A stretch of 64,000 nucleotides of DNA from Caprimulgus europaeus (Eukaryota > Chordata > Aves > Caprimulgiformes > Caprimulgidae): positions 64,255,723 through 64,319,722 of the forward strand of contig OU015526.1 in the NCBI GenBank assembly GCA_907165065.1. Direction: 5' to 3'. Positions within the stretch are counted from its first letter, which is position 1, and the number at the start of each line of letters is the position of its first letter. The notes beneath the pieces were generated by a model. That model did no database searches. It was not told the origin of the DNA and worked only from the letters and a program-made list of their open reading frames with translations. Both the position numbers and the translations under genes were made by a program. Positions 26,386 through 37,800 of this stretch are shown in pieces.

Positions 26386-28239
26386 TGCAAGTGGCTGAGC
26401 AATTTAGTAATAAATAATAAAAATAAATAAATCAACGTTTTGTCTTCAAGACAAGCCAATGAGTTAGTAAAATTGCATCGATATTAGTAAGAGTTCAAAG
26501 CCTATACTTTATTTAATCGAAAGATCACAAAACCCACTGCTTGTTTTGCAGGTAGTGGAAGAGTTAAAGATTAATGGCTTTAATTTGCCTTTTAATATAG
26601 CATTTCTTCAGTAAAAGCCTCAAGTATAAAATTCAAGTGAACCATGACCATAAGGTTAATGGATTTTCATCAGCTGAATTTTATAAGTGTAGCAAATAAT
26701 TATTTGTCACGGTCTTCATTGCAATTTGAAAATACCCTTAGGAGACTGCCATTGCTATAGAGAAGAAAACCACCCCACATTGATTTTTGTTTCTAATGAA
26801 TAATCTCTTTAATAATTGTGTGTGATGTGTTAGATCTCATGATCACCTACTCAGTCCGTGCAAGTTCTAGATAATTTTCACAGTCTTATCTCAGTTTGTT
26901 TTCTACCCCTTTCTTACTGAGTTACTGTACTCTTCTAAGAGGGTCCCTAAATGAGTTTTCAAGCTCCTTGGGGCTGTGCTTTGGGAGCTTAGCGTATTTT
27001 TGTAGGCTGTTAGAAACAACCACAGAAGCAATTTATGGTTGGAACATTTGCTTTTTGAGGGGAGGTGCTTCAGTTCACAATATCCAACTCTAACCTTGGT
27101 TAATATTCAATTTTCCATAGTTAGATATGGTTGGAAAAAAACACCACATATTCTGCTTTATTGAGTCTAAATGTACATGTATATGTTGTAATCTTAATTC
27201 AAAACACAGCTGGAATAGGTTTATCATCTATTTTTTTCAGTGTTGTAATTTTTTGTTTACAGTATATGTTTGTATTTCAGTTACGTTCATTTTAAAGTTA
27301 CTGTGTGAAATAGATTCATTCTGATTACTTGAGACTTGTTACACTAAACATTCAAAATTGATAATATAATATAGAAACTCAATGGAAGTGTTGCACATGG
27401 TATAATTCTTAAAGGATATTTTTGGCATCATAGTAATAGAGTGCAGCAATACAAAAAATACAGATGTGCAACATGTCTGACTTCAATTATTGCTGTTCAC
27501 AAAGCAGTATCTTACGTACGCTGCATATTTTGGTTTTAGGCTTGTCAGCAGTCTGTATAAACGCTTTAATGTTGCATGAATGTAACATTTTTGTGTTCTA
27601 GTTTCTCTCATTTTTGTGGTCCATGCGCTATAAATTCTATATATTAAAAAACCAACAACTTCCGTTTCCTGAGGAATTTAAAATCACAGTATGTTACAAG
27701 TTTTGCATACTGAAAACTGGAAAAGCAGAGACTGCAAATGCCAAAATACTTGCACACTTCAGCAGAGAGAGATATGTTTGCAAGATCTTGTCTTCAGTTC
27801 TTTCTGCTATTTCCTAACTTTAAATCTTTGAGCTGGAATTTTGCTTGTAGACTATCATCTTGAGGCAATTTCCTTGCCTTCCAGTGACAATGTTTTAGTT
27901 AAAGTGGATCAATCTATTTGTAGAACAAGTGTGTTTGGAATTTAAAAGCCATTGCTCTGAATATTCTCCATTCTTACCCTGTTCTATTGAAAAGTTTTGT
28001 GGCTCCCTGCCTTGGGTCAGGGGGCTGATCACAGCTTAATCCTGATATGAAGAATGTGTATTTTGTTGAAAAGCTGCCCAAATTTAGCTGATTCACAAAG
28101 CTCAGGTTAAATATTCAGTGGATAATGCTTAGCATCTACATTCTGTACTGAGCATCTGTAGCCCAGGGATGCAGAGTTTTCCCCTGCCACCAATCATCCC
28201 CTACAGCGAAGCGCATAAAAAAGCCATGGTAATAAATGT

Positions 28240-28440
28240 GGTGAGGTGATCCTGGGTGAAGAAGGGGAAGGACTGATGGGGCAGCAGAGGAGAAAGAAGG
28301 GCAGAATCGAGGATAGAACCAGGGACAGAATGAGAGAGATGTTTGCAAGAGCAACAGGAACAGAGAAAAGATGGGAATGTAGAAATTTGTCAGAGACTGA
28401 GAAGACAAGAAGAGGCAGAAAGGAGTGAAGGAAAAATAGG
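28240..28440. repeat. Purine-rich tract
   Basis: For about 200 bases the + strand is overwhelmingly A and G, with blocks such as GAAGAAGGGGAAGGA and GAAGACAAGAAGAGGCAGAA. A second, weaker purine-rich block follows at about 28660-28760. It is low-complexity DNA; the 60-90 codon frames on both strands here are a product of the composition. Confidence 0.8.
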
Positions 28441-29676
28441 AATTAGAAATAGGAGCAGTGGAATGAAGGATTAGGTGATCAGGAGTTTAATAATAGATAA
28501 CAGTGCTTCATGGTAGCAAAGTTCCTTATTTTCCTTTTGATAACAGCAGATCATCTAGCAAACAACTAGCAAAGTTCTTTCTCACCCTTCCGTGTGCTCA
28601 AATAAGAGGATGATAGGCTGCTGCTGCTGTGCCAAGTATTGTACATAGAAATAAAGAGAGCAGAAAAGAGAAGAAACAGAAGTTAAGCTGGGGAGTAAAA
28701 CTGAGAAAGAGAACGGAGAAGAGGCATCTGAAAACAGAAGGATAGCATAGGGAAAGGTTTGGTCCAAACTGTAGTTTTAAGAGACTTGATCTTGCTGGTA
28801 GCTTTTGCTGATGTCATTTCACATGACAGAATTCATTCCAAGTTTTTGGAAAACCCTACAAACTCTTCAGTTCTCCCAGATATTTGGAGGATGAGGCTAT
28901 AAAATAGGGGCTAGTATCCTCTACTTTTTAAGTTTCTTTAAGAAATATTTCTCATGCTTCCAGTCATCTTAATATCTGATAGTATCATCTAATATAGTCA
29001 TCAGGTAACTGAGGAAAGTTGCTGTTCTTCCAGGTACTCAGTATGTATGACGATTTTTTCCAACAGCACACAAAAAATAGCAAAATAGATTTAAGATTCC
29101 TGTTTCAAGGAGTGTTCACTGTAAAACCAGTGATATCCCATCTTTTTCCATGATCTGTATCCCAAATTAAAATTTCAAATGTAGATTTGCCATCAGTCCC
29201 TACGATGCATGCAAAATCAGGGTATAAGCCATTGAATTTGTCACAGGTGATTTCAGGATAGATGGTGAAAAGAAACACAGTCTTTATTAAGAGAGATGGA
29301 TCATATCTTATTAATCCAGAGCAGGAATCTAAAAATGCTGGTCTAAATTAATTTTGGTAATTTGTATAACCTTTCAGTTCCCTCCATCATTCAGCCTTTT
29401 GCCAGAGAGAAAAGGATAGCTTCTGCTAGGCTGGTATTAAAGACCCTTGGGGGAATGTCAGGTATGATATTTTAATGCCAGTGCTGCTGGATCTTGTAAA
29501 TCTAGCTAATTACAAGAGTAAATTTCTTTAGCTGACCTTGTATTAGCTTTGGAATATGGAATAAATCACAGGTGAGGTAAAACTTAACTAGTGACATCTG
29601 ATGTATTAAAGAGATTTGTGCGTAATAACATTAATTCTGTTGCTGGGGAGAATTACATAACATTAATGTTGCTTCC

Positions 29677-30795
29677 TGTGCTGGGTTGACCCTGGCTGGG
29701 TGCCAGATGCCCACCAAAGCCCACTCTATTACTTCCCCTCCTCAACTGGGCAGGGGGAGACAAATATAACAAAAGGTTCGTGGGTGGAGATAAAGACAGA
29801 GAGAGATCACTCACCGGGTACTGGCACAGACAAAACAGACTTGGGGGGAAAAAACCAAATTTTAATTTATTACCAATCAGACAAGAGGATAATGACAAAA
29901 CCAAATCTTAAACACCTCCCCCCACCCCTCCCTTCCTCCTGGGCTCAACTTCTCTCCCGATTTCCACCTCCTCCCCCCAGTGGCACAGGGGGACAGGGAA
30001 TGGGGTTGGGGTCAGTTCATCACACGTTGTTTCTGCCACTCCTTCCTCCTCAGGGGGAGGACTCCTTCCCCCGCACCAGCGTGGGGTCCCTCTCACGGGA
30101 GACAGTCCTCCACCAACTGCTCCAACATGAGTCCTTCCCATGACTGACAGTTCTTCATTAACTGCTTTAGCATGTTCCCTTTCCATGGGGTGCAGTCCTT
30201 CAGGAAGGGACTGCTCCAGCACGGGTCCCCCACGGGGTCACAAGTCCTGCCAGCAAACCTGCTCCGGTGTGGGCTCCTCTCTCCACGGGGCCACAGGTCC
30301 TGACAGGAACCTGCTCCAGTGTGGGCTTCTCATGGGGTCACAGTTTCCTTCAGGCATCCACCTGCTCCGGCGTGGGGTCCTCCATGGGCTGCAGGTGGTC
30401 ATCTGCTCCACCATGGACCTCCATGGGCTGCAGGGGGACAGCCTGCCTCACCCTGGTCTGCACCACAGGCTGTGGGGAATCTCTGCTCCGGCTCCTGGAG
30501 CACCTCCTTCCCCTCCTTCTTCGTTGACCTTGGTGTCTGCAGGGTTGTTTCTCTCACATCTTCTCATTCCTTTCTCTCCAGATGCAAAATGTGCAGCTTT
30601 TTTTCTCTTTCCCTTTTTTCTTAATTATGTTCTCACAGAGGCGTCACTGATGGGCTCGGCCTTGGCCAGCAGTGGGTCTGTCTTGGAGCCGGCTGGCATT
30701 GGCTGTGTCGGACATGGGGGAAGCTTCTGGCAGCTTCTCACAGAAGCCACCCCTATGTCCCTGCCACTAAAACCTGGCCACACAAACCCCATACA
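29677..30795 (-). mobile_element. Solo LTR of an endogenous retrovirus, probably ERVL type
   Basis: This 1,119-bp block begins TGTGCTGG and ends CATACA on the + strand, giving TG...CA termini. It is flanked on both sides by CTTCC (29672-29676 and 30796-30800), a perfect 5-bp target-site duplication. Five bases is the usual size for ERVL-class insertions. It is GC-rich against its surroundings. No coding or primer-binding internal part is present, so it is a solo LTR left by recombination. Read on the - strand it starts TGTATGGGG and has an AATAAA signal (complement of 29866-29871) towards its end, which suggests - orientation. CTGCTCC-type units recur inside at 30117-30489. Confidence 0.93.
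30117..30489. repeat. Degenerate tandem units inside the LTR
   Basis: Units beginning CTGC (mostly CTGCTCC) recur at 30117, 30162, 30211, 30259, 30311, 30362 and 30403, 41-52 bp apart, and again at 30483. Each is followed by a GTGGG or similar motif and a CCACGGGG or CCATGGG motif. In the - orientation of the LTR they fall in the U3-like part, where repeated elements often carry promoter or enhancer sites. That role is inferred. Confidence 0.75.
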
Positions 30796-30931
30796 CTTCC
30801 CAAAAGCTTGTATTGGTATCAAGTCTCCCTAGACATTCAGCTGTCGATATGAAACTTTTTATGAAAATAAAAGAGGGGGAGTAAGAGCAACACATATTTA
30901 TCTGACAAATCTCCCTGTGCTTTTCCCTTAG

Positions 30932-31083
30932 GCAATACAACTGAGTCGAGATGGACAGTATCTGCTTACAGGTGGAGACAATGGAGTTGTCATGGTATGG
31001 CAGATGTGGGACCTCAAGCAGCTTTTTGCTTACCCAGGGTGTGATGCTGGAATCCGATCCATGGCTCTGTCGTATGACCAAAG
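30932..31083 (+). CDS. LRBA: LRBA coding exon, WD40 repeats
   Basis: This exon of 152 bases lies between TTCCCTTAG and the donor GTTAGA, starting on a codon boundary and ending two bases into an arginine codon. It encodes AIQLSRDGQYLLTGGDNGVV, then MVWQMWDLKQLFAYPGCDAG and IRSMALSYDQR. The DGQYLLTGGDNG turn and VWQ strand form a canonical WD40 blade. Its acceptor is 136 bp downstream of the solo LTR. Confidence 0.96.
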
Positions 31084-33334
31084 GTTAGAGCAAAGTCTAG
31101 TCTTCACAAGAATTGCACAGAATATATCCTTGCAATTAAATTGCATTTCTGTTTTTCTTCTGATTTTAATGTTCTGTAGATCACAGATCCTGGTGATTAT
31201 ATTGAGAATCCTGCACTTGCATAAGTTGCATTCTAACATGTCATATTTAGGGCAGATAATCTTTTTCAGGATTTCAGCTCCTGGGGGAATGAAAAGAGAT
31301 TTAAGAAATCTTACTTTGTCAGACTTTCAGGATAGGTTGAGTTATTGGCTTGTGCCAATGTTCAGTGTGGGTCACATGGCGGTGGAAGTTTACATATGTG
31401 CTTTTCATGTTTCTTCTTTCACTTACAAGTCACATTCCTAATTCCAGAATATATGTTAAAAATAGAACAGTTAGAATAGTTGCACCATAAGATTCCTTCC
31501 ATACATCCCTGTTTTGCTAAAACAAATATTAATTTTAATTTCTAGGAAAGTTGTTTTAGCCACATAAAGTATGATCCTCCTTGAATATTCCTTCTACTGA
31601 AGGCAGTTAATATTTTTGCGGCACTTTTACGTTACACTTTTCAATGCAGCTGTACTTAAAAGTCCTTCTGTGTTTTTATCACAGAAGTATTGTTTGTTTA
31701 TAAGATAGATGTTTACAATTTTATTTGTACATTTTTATCTTGCAGGCCAGATTTTTAATTGCTTTGATGTATTTGCTTAGTGGACTTCCTATGTACTTTT
31801 CATGTAGATTTGGCTCCCAAATCCCATATGAATGTCCACATTGTGCAGTAAAGCGTATTGCTTTAAGAGAACCTTCCACTTACTGAAGTCTCTACTGAAT
31901 GTTTTAAGATATTTACCTGGACTACATTTCTAAAACTTAAATAAAATGAACTTAAAAAAATCCAAGCCAGTAAAATCTGTGGACTTCAATTAAAGATTCA
32001 AGAACTTCTTGTTAAGGATAATTAGAAATTATAGGCATTTTGGAAGAAACAGTTTTCCATTAAAAATATGCTGTTAAAAATATTTTAAAAGGTGGAGTTA
32101 CAGCTGTTGAATTTTAGACCTCTGAGATGTATAAAATTTTGCACTTAGAAGATCTTCAAATGACATGTCAGCATAATCTTCATATGTCAATAAAGTGAAA
32201 TTTAATATGGACATCTATAAGTTTGTGTACTCACATTAGGAACCTATTCACTTTGGGTTTTAAGACACAGAAACTCAGAAGAGATTTACTCAGATTATTT
32301 TACTGAGTAATTACTCAGTAATTACAGCTAATTACTCAGAGTAATTTATTTGGTATGCATGAAGGTATATGTGTAAGTAACTGTGTAAAAAGACATTTTA
32401 ACCAAAAGGAAAACCAATCAAAATGGTGCTCTTGAAATGAAATAGTGTGATACTATCAAAATGCAATGTTTCGATGATCTCATATTCAGCCTTTGTTTTG
32501 AAGGAAAAATTACAGCTTTTTACTCTGAATAGTTTTTAAATTCTGGGTCTTTTTTCCTAAAATGCCAGAATTTTATATGCCCTCATGCTTTCGATTTTCA
32601 CAAAACTTTAATTTGAGATAGTAGAAAAGACGATATAGAAGCTTTTGTAATTGTGTGCTATGTCAGGGTCATGGCTTTTCAAACAGATCTAAATGATCTC
32701 CAGTAGTAGGCCAAGTTTAAGGAATTTAGAAAGGAGTGCCTCAGTGGGAAAATGCAGTGATTGTCTCCAGGAACTTCCAAAACAATCAAAGCCTTCAGCT
32801 TGCTTTCAAATCCAAACACTTGTGTCTTGTGCCCACATCCAAGTACTTCATGTAGTTCATCCACATACATGAGGGAGGTGAAACTGAAATGAACATTTCT
32901 CCTAGCCTTCACTTTGATGCTTCGCCAGGGCTTCACCCTACTCCAGTACGCCCCAAAAACCAAGAAGTAATCCCAGGATATCTAAAGTGGCCTTGCAGGA
33001 CAGTGATGCTGGAAAACAGTTCTGTTGTCCAACTCTCAATTGTAGCTTCATGCCAACCAGGCAAACTGTTGCATGGTGTTTTGTAATCCATAAATCTGTC
33101 AGAGGTGGTGCAGATTCAAATTCAGCTTGCTGGAGTCCTTGGAAGCAAAAGATGGGAGCCCCTAAAGCCTGACTTTTCTGGTATATGGAACACTTCCAGC
33201 TCCAGTTGTCTTTGGTGGAAGTTGGTCATTGCCTCAGGTTCTTGTGCCTATACTGATGTAACTCTTTGGTGTGTTGATTTATAATCTGAACATGAGGTGG
33301 TTCACTAACAAACACGGCCTTGTGCTTTCTGTAG
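31084..33334 (+). other. LRBA: LRBA last intron, 2.25 kb
   Basis: This AT-rich intron separates the last two coding exons (donor GTTAGA, acceptor TTCTGTAG). The only notable structure is a perfect palindrome at 32300-32321. I see no mobile element in it. Confidence 0.8.
32300..32321. repeat. Perfect 22-bp palindrome
   Basis: The sequence reads the same on both strands around a centre between 32310 and 32311, with arms TTACTGAGTAA and TTACTCAGTAA. Further TTACTCAG and GAGTAATT copies follow up to 32346. The arms contain AP-1-like TGAGTAA and a central TAATTA homeodomain-type core. No function can be read from this alone. Confidence 0.9.
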
Positions 33335-33425
33335 GTGCATAATGACTGGCATGGCTTCTGGCAGCATAGTGGTTTTCTACAATGATTTCAATCGTTGGCA
33401 CCACGAGTATCAAACCAGATACTGA
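33335..33425 (+). CDS. LRBA: LRBA last coding exon with stop codon
   Basis: After TTCTGTAG the exon completes an arginine codon and encodes [20 protein letters not shown], then WHHEYQTRY and TGA (33423-33425). This is the conserved end of LRBA: the last WD40 blade (TGMASGS turn, VVFYND strand) followed by the [10 protein letters not shown] tail. No frameshift or premature stop is present in any of the five exons. Confidence 0.96.
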
Positions 33426-34870
33426 TCTCCACAGAGACCAAGATTAGCACTGATGTGGGCAGCTGTTGCCCGAAGGAAACTGAGCGCAGCACACCTCCCT
33501 TGGTGTCTTGCCACAGCGTTGTTCCTTATAAATAGCTATATTACATCTGAATGTAACTTAAAATTTGATGGAAGAAGCAACCTATTTTTTAAAGTTAATT
33601 GCTATTTTTGTAGACTTTGCTTGACTTTTTTGGGGGAAGGGCAAAGAAGCAGAAATATGGCTGCTGGGTTCTGTAGTTAAAAATCTATATTTTTAGTCAT
33701 AATGAGAAGTCTATTTTGATCCCTGTATGTAAAAGAAACTTAAAGTAAAGATGGTTAAAACTCACATTCTAGCTATATTATGAAGAAACAGATTTTCCCT
33801 CTGAAGCTTTATCTATAACCTTGAGGAATATATGATTTTAACATAATGGAAATGAATGATGATGTTTGGGGAACTTTAATCTGTGCTGTCTGTACCACAC
33901 TTTGTCTCGTACTTTTCCAAATGATTGTACTACATCAGCACTGAAGCTTCTGGGAGTCCATGGTAATATTTAAATTATGGTTAATGGAATTTTAAACTCT
34001 GCAAATTGTTTCCATCACTGTTACTATTCAAGCATGTTTCTAGGCCTAGACAGTTAGTTCATTTTTAGTTGTATGTTCTGTGCAGTTAAGAGAGAGAAAT
34101 CGGGAACGGAGTTTGTGTTACATCGAGTGTGAATCCTTCTAGTTTCTACCTGGCGTCTCCTTCAAAGCACACCAAAATGTGGATTGTTCCTCAAAATCAG
34201 AAAGGCTGTTTTGAAGACTTTAAACTTAAATTAGAAACCCACAGAGGCAGGTATTTTTTAACAGGTGCAAGTACAAAGCACACTTCTGCTGGCTGACTGT
34301 GCAAGCACTAAAAAAGGCAGGTTTTGGTTGGTGCGCAGCCTCTATACAGCAGCAGAAGCACGAGACTTGGAGGCGACTTTCTTTTACTTCCCAGAACTAT
34401 TCCCTGCAGCACTGTAGCACAGGCCATACTCCTGTTCTCTGTATAGCAACAACATCTTTTATATCTCGCTGTTACCAAATCCAGTCAGATCCTGCCGAAT
34501 CATATTAAATTACCTCTTTCTTTTGGGAAATTAAAAATAATTTATACTAAGGAACAATAAGTTATTTTGGTGTTGCACAAATCTACTTTTATACAAGATT
34601 GCTGTGCAGAACTCTGTGAAAATATTTGTGAAAAGAACTGTTATTGTTTTGTAAGTCTGTATTGCATAAAAATCTTCTTTGTATGTTGTGATCTATATAA
34701 GTTGAAATTTACATTCCATATCTGTATTGATACATACATTTCTCTAGCTGCCTACTAGAGCAGTTCTGTTTTTTCTAAGCATTTAACTACTATCTCTTTC
34801 AGTAAAGATTTGGAATGAGAAAATTAAGTTTGAGTGAAGAAATTAAATAAAATGATGTTTGTAATTGGGA
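33426..34870 (+). other. LRBA: LRBA 3' UTR
   Basis: The untranslated region follows the TGA. It is AT-rich, and its likely end is set by the AATAAA at 34846-34851, giving about 1.4 kb. The exact cleavage site is inferred. Open frames inside it are short and carry no recognised domain. Confidence 0.7.
34846..34851 (+). promoter_or_regulatory. LRBA: Poly(A) signal AATAAA for LRBA
   Basis: This is the first canonical AATAAA I found downstream of the LRBA stop. It is followed within 40 bases by TG-rich sequence, which fits a cleavage and polyadenylation site around 34865-34875. Confidence 0.65.
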
Positions 34871-37800
34871 GCTTCAGTGGAGTACTGGGTTCTTGTGATT
34901 CAATGTATATTCCCAATAGAGGAAATGGGTGCTATGGCTAAGCAGTGAAAGTACTCTTGGTGTTTATGCAATGGTGACTAAGTTTTCTGTGCTTTCTTCA
35001 TTTTCATACTGATGTGGTTATGGTGGTATCAGTAGAGTTACATTTTTATGCTTTGTGTAGCAGAAGGATGATCTGATTAAATGAAGGCTACAGTCGTGTC
35101 TGTGGTAAGTGCCCAGTGTATTGAGCAGTAACATTTGTTATGCAAAACTTGTTCCTGGCACTTCCTTAAGTTCAACAACATTCACAGCCTTATATCAGAA
35201 GACGTTCAGAGGAAATTGGGATGCTTTTGAAGTGCGATTTGCAGTTGTCTCAAGCCAGGAGTGGGTTTCCTAGGCTAAGTGGAAGGAAAAAAATCCCAAA
35301 CAAAGGTGTATTTTGCCAAATGGAAATCTTGAAAGTCTTTTCTTTATGATCTGCTGACTTAGGAAACGCTTTATTATTGATAGAAGTAATAGTTTCTGAT
35401 CTTAGAGCCAAAATATTTCATGGGGAGTTGGTTTGGTAGAATGCTTGTTTTAGAATGGACCCTATTAATCGTGAGATGCTTTCCCAAACTGAAAGGACAA
35501 CTGTATCAATGTGGGCCGCCCCGAGTTGCACCCAGCCAGTGCACCCTGGTGGGCAGCTGTGCGATGGTATCACGTACTCCTCGGGGACACAGCAACAGCA
35601 GCAGCAGGGCCGAGTAGTGTTTTGCACATTACGAGTGTTGCAGCCGTTCTGTGGAAGAGGACATCTCCCCCCTCTGCTTCGTGAGCAAGCCTGTGAAGAC
35701 ACCGCCATCCTGGACTGCTCTGCTGGTGGCTTTGGTGAGTAGGACATAGCCCTCCTTCCATGGCTAAACAAATACACTCCTGCACTGCTCTGCGGGGCCA
35801 GGCTTGCACTTGGGACCTCAGCTCTGGCTGAACTAGTCCACGTCATGCTGTTTGTGATGAGCTGGCAAAAAAAGGTTAAATTTCCAACGATTCAGGTATT
35901 TGTTAGTCTATAAGGGCAGCACCTGTGTCAAATGGATTGCCTGAAACCTGCTGAATCCACAGGTGCCAGGCATTGAGCTGCAGCTGGGCCTCAGCTAGCT
36001 GTTATTTGCAGAATATTCTGGAAAAGGGGGATCCTAGTCCTCCATTTCCTCAAAATTCAGAGGGAGTGTTTATGAAGAGCATTTTTGTTTTTTATGTGAC
36101 GGTCTGGACTTTCTTCTGTTGTGGTAAGTTCAAATGGAAATGGTGTTGGCTGTAGTTTATGGCAAGTGCAGTGGAAAGCAGCATTTGCTGCTGCTAAGAG
36201 CAAGGCTGGTCAGCAGCAGTGTTGTAAGTTTGGTTTGTGGGGAAATGCTTAGCACCAAGAGCTTGAAATCCCTTCTGTTTTGTGAAAATTGCTGGTATAC
36301 ATGCTGTAGGATCTGTCAAGAGATGCTGGTGTGATCAGAGTTGTGGTTTCTCTGATGGAAGTTTGTGTTGTGGTGTTACAGCAAGCAGAGGTAAATGAAT
36401 GCTGGAGTACTTCTGAGAAGATTTCTTCAGTTGTGTTGTGTGTGATCAAAAAGCTTCTACACCTGCAAAGTGTGCCTGGTGCAAAGTGTATGTATTTGTG
36501 ACTGTTTCTGGAACTACTCTTGGTAGTCCTCCACCTACCTGCAGCACTTTGTTTCTGCTAAAGATTCCCACTCTGCTGGTTTAGCAGAATAAATGTGTGA
36601 AAGGGCTAATCTGATACCAAGATAATCCAGAGAGTGATCTGTGGATGTTCTGCTGAGGGAGGTTGTTATTTATTAGGAAAGGGAGAATTTAGAATCGTAA
36701 AATAATTTGGGTTGGAAAAGACTCTTAAGATCATTGAGCCCAGCCATAAACCTCACATTGCCAAGTCCACCACAAAGCCGAGTCCCCAAGTGCCACATCT
36801 ACACGTCTTTTAAATCCCTCCAGGGATGGTGGCTCAACCACTTCCCTGGGCAGCCTGTTCCAATGCTCAACAACCTTTTCAGTGAAGAATTTTTTCCTCG
36901 TATCTAGTTTAAACCTCCCCTGGTGTAACTTGAGGCCATTGCCTCGTGTTCTATCGCTTGTTACTAGGGAGAAGAGACCAAGACCCACCTCACTACACCC
37001 TCCTTTCAGGTAGCTGTTTTTTACAGCTGTTATCAGAAGTTAGTATGATTATGGGTTCTCAATGTAATTCTAAAAATATGCAAATGAAATTTCTGTTTAG
37101 AAACATGGAGAACCTTTTCTGCTGTGGTGCTTTTAATGTGTGGGATCAGGCTGGGGATTTTTAAGGAACAGTGGAGTTTCTTCAGTTATCCCACATACCT
37201 GAACAGCAGCAACAAAAGCCCAACCTATGTTTTTCATACAGAGCTGATGTCCTGGAAGAACAAAATGTTTTCATTTATTTTCATAGCAAAAGGAAATTAA
37301 AAACTGGGACTTCTGTGGGAAATGAAATTTATTGCAACTGTAGCCAGGACATAATTGCTGTTAGATATATTGAGTAAGAATGGCCTAGATATGGTGACTT
37401 ATTTAGATTGTAGCTTTTCCATTTTATGTACTAAGTTTCATATTCACAGATATTTAAGTGTGCTTGTTGTTGTTGTTGTGGTTGGCATTTGTTTTCCTTT
37501 CTCTTAGAAGTAATCTATGTTTTTTCTGGAGAAACTGGTGGGATCCTAGTTACAGCAAAGCAGAGATGGCCATTCTGTGGGTGCTGCTCTAAACCAGTGG
37601 GGCCTTTCCATAGAGGGTTAGGAGATTTGTGTAAAGCGTGAGGAGTCACTCGCTTGGGTTTCCCACGTGATACAACATTACATGAAATCCAAAATAGTTT
37701 ACTTTTATGCAGAACCAACCTAAGATCTTCAGTAAACTAATGCGGTTAATGGTGCATGTCTGTGCTTATGCATCATCATTTAAAACTCCTTTTTAAAAGG

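Larger units (their letters stand above)
23217..30931 (+). other. LRBA: LRBA intron, 7.7 kb
   Basis: The intron runs from GTGAGT to CCCTTAG. It holds an old CR1 fragment (24101-24300), a tandem duplication (25441-25543), a TA microsatellite (26359-26385), a purine-rich tract (28240-28440) and a solo LTR (29677-30795). Outside these I see only AT-rich sequence without gene signals. Confidence 0.8.
1..34870 (+). other. LRBA: LRBA gene, 3' portion (five last coding exons and 3' UTR)
   Basis: Five exons on this strand join in phase to encode the C-terminal WD40 region of a BEACH-WD40 protein. LRBA is a large cytosolic scaffold of vesicle traffic; in mammals it protects CTLA-4 from lysosomal breakdown. 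It was chosen over its paralogue NBEA because of peptides I recall as LRBA-like: GNCYILSGSRDATLLLWYWN, LSRDGQYLLTGG and the terminus [12 protein letters not shown] has different residues in these places, such as the ending HQNRY. The upstream exons, including the BEACH domain, lie outside the window. The name comes from remembered family sequences, not from a search. Confidence 0.94.

Noticed and set aside
30140..30832. 230-codon open frame on the + strand
   Set aside because: It lies almost entirely within the solo LTR, is antisense to the inferred LTR orientation and consists of the CTGCTCC repeats. It is a composition product, not a gene.
30992..31441. 149-codon frame starting inside an LRBA exon
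   Set aside because: It runs through the donor at 31084 into intron; only the first part is coding.
1..34870. Assignment of the WD40 exons to NBEA, and of the kinase to DCLK1
   Set aside because: Diagnostic peptides in both genes match the LRBA and DCLK2 forms, and the two calls support each other by synteny.
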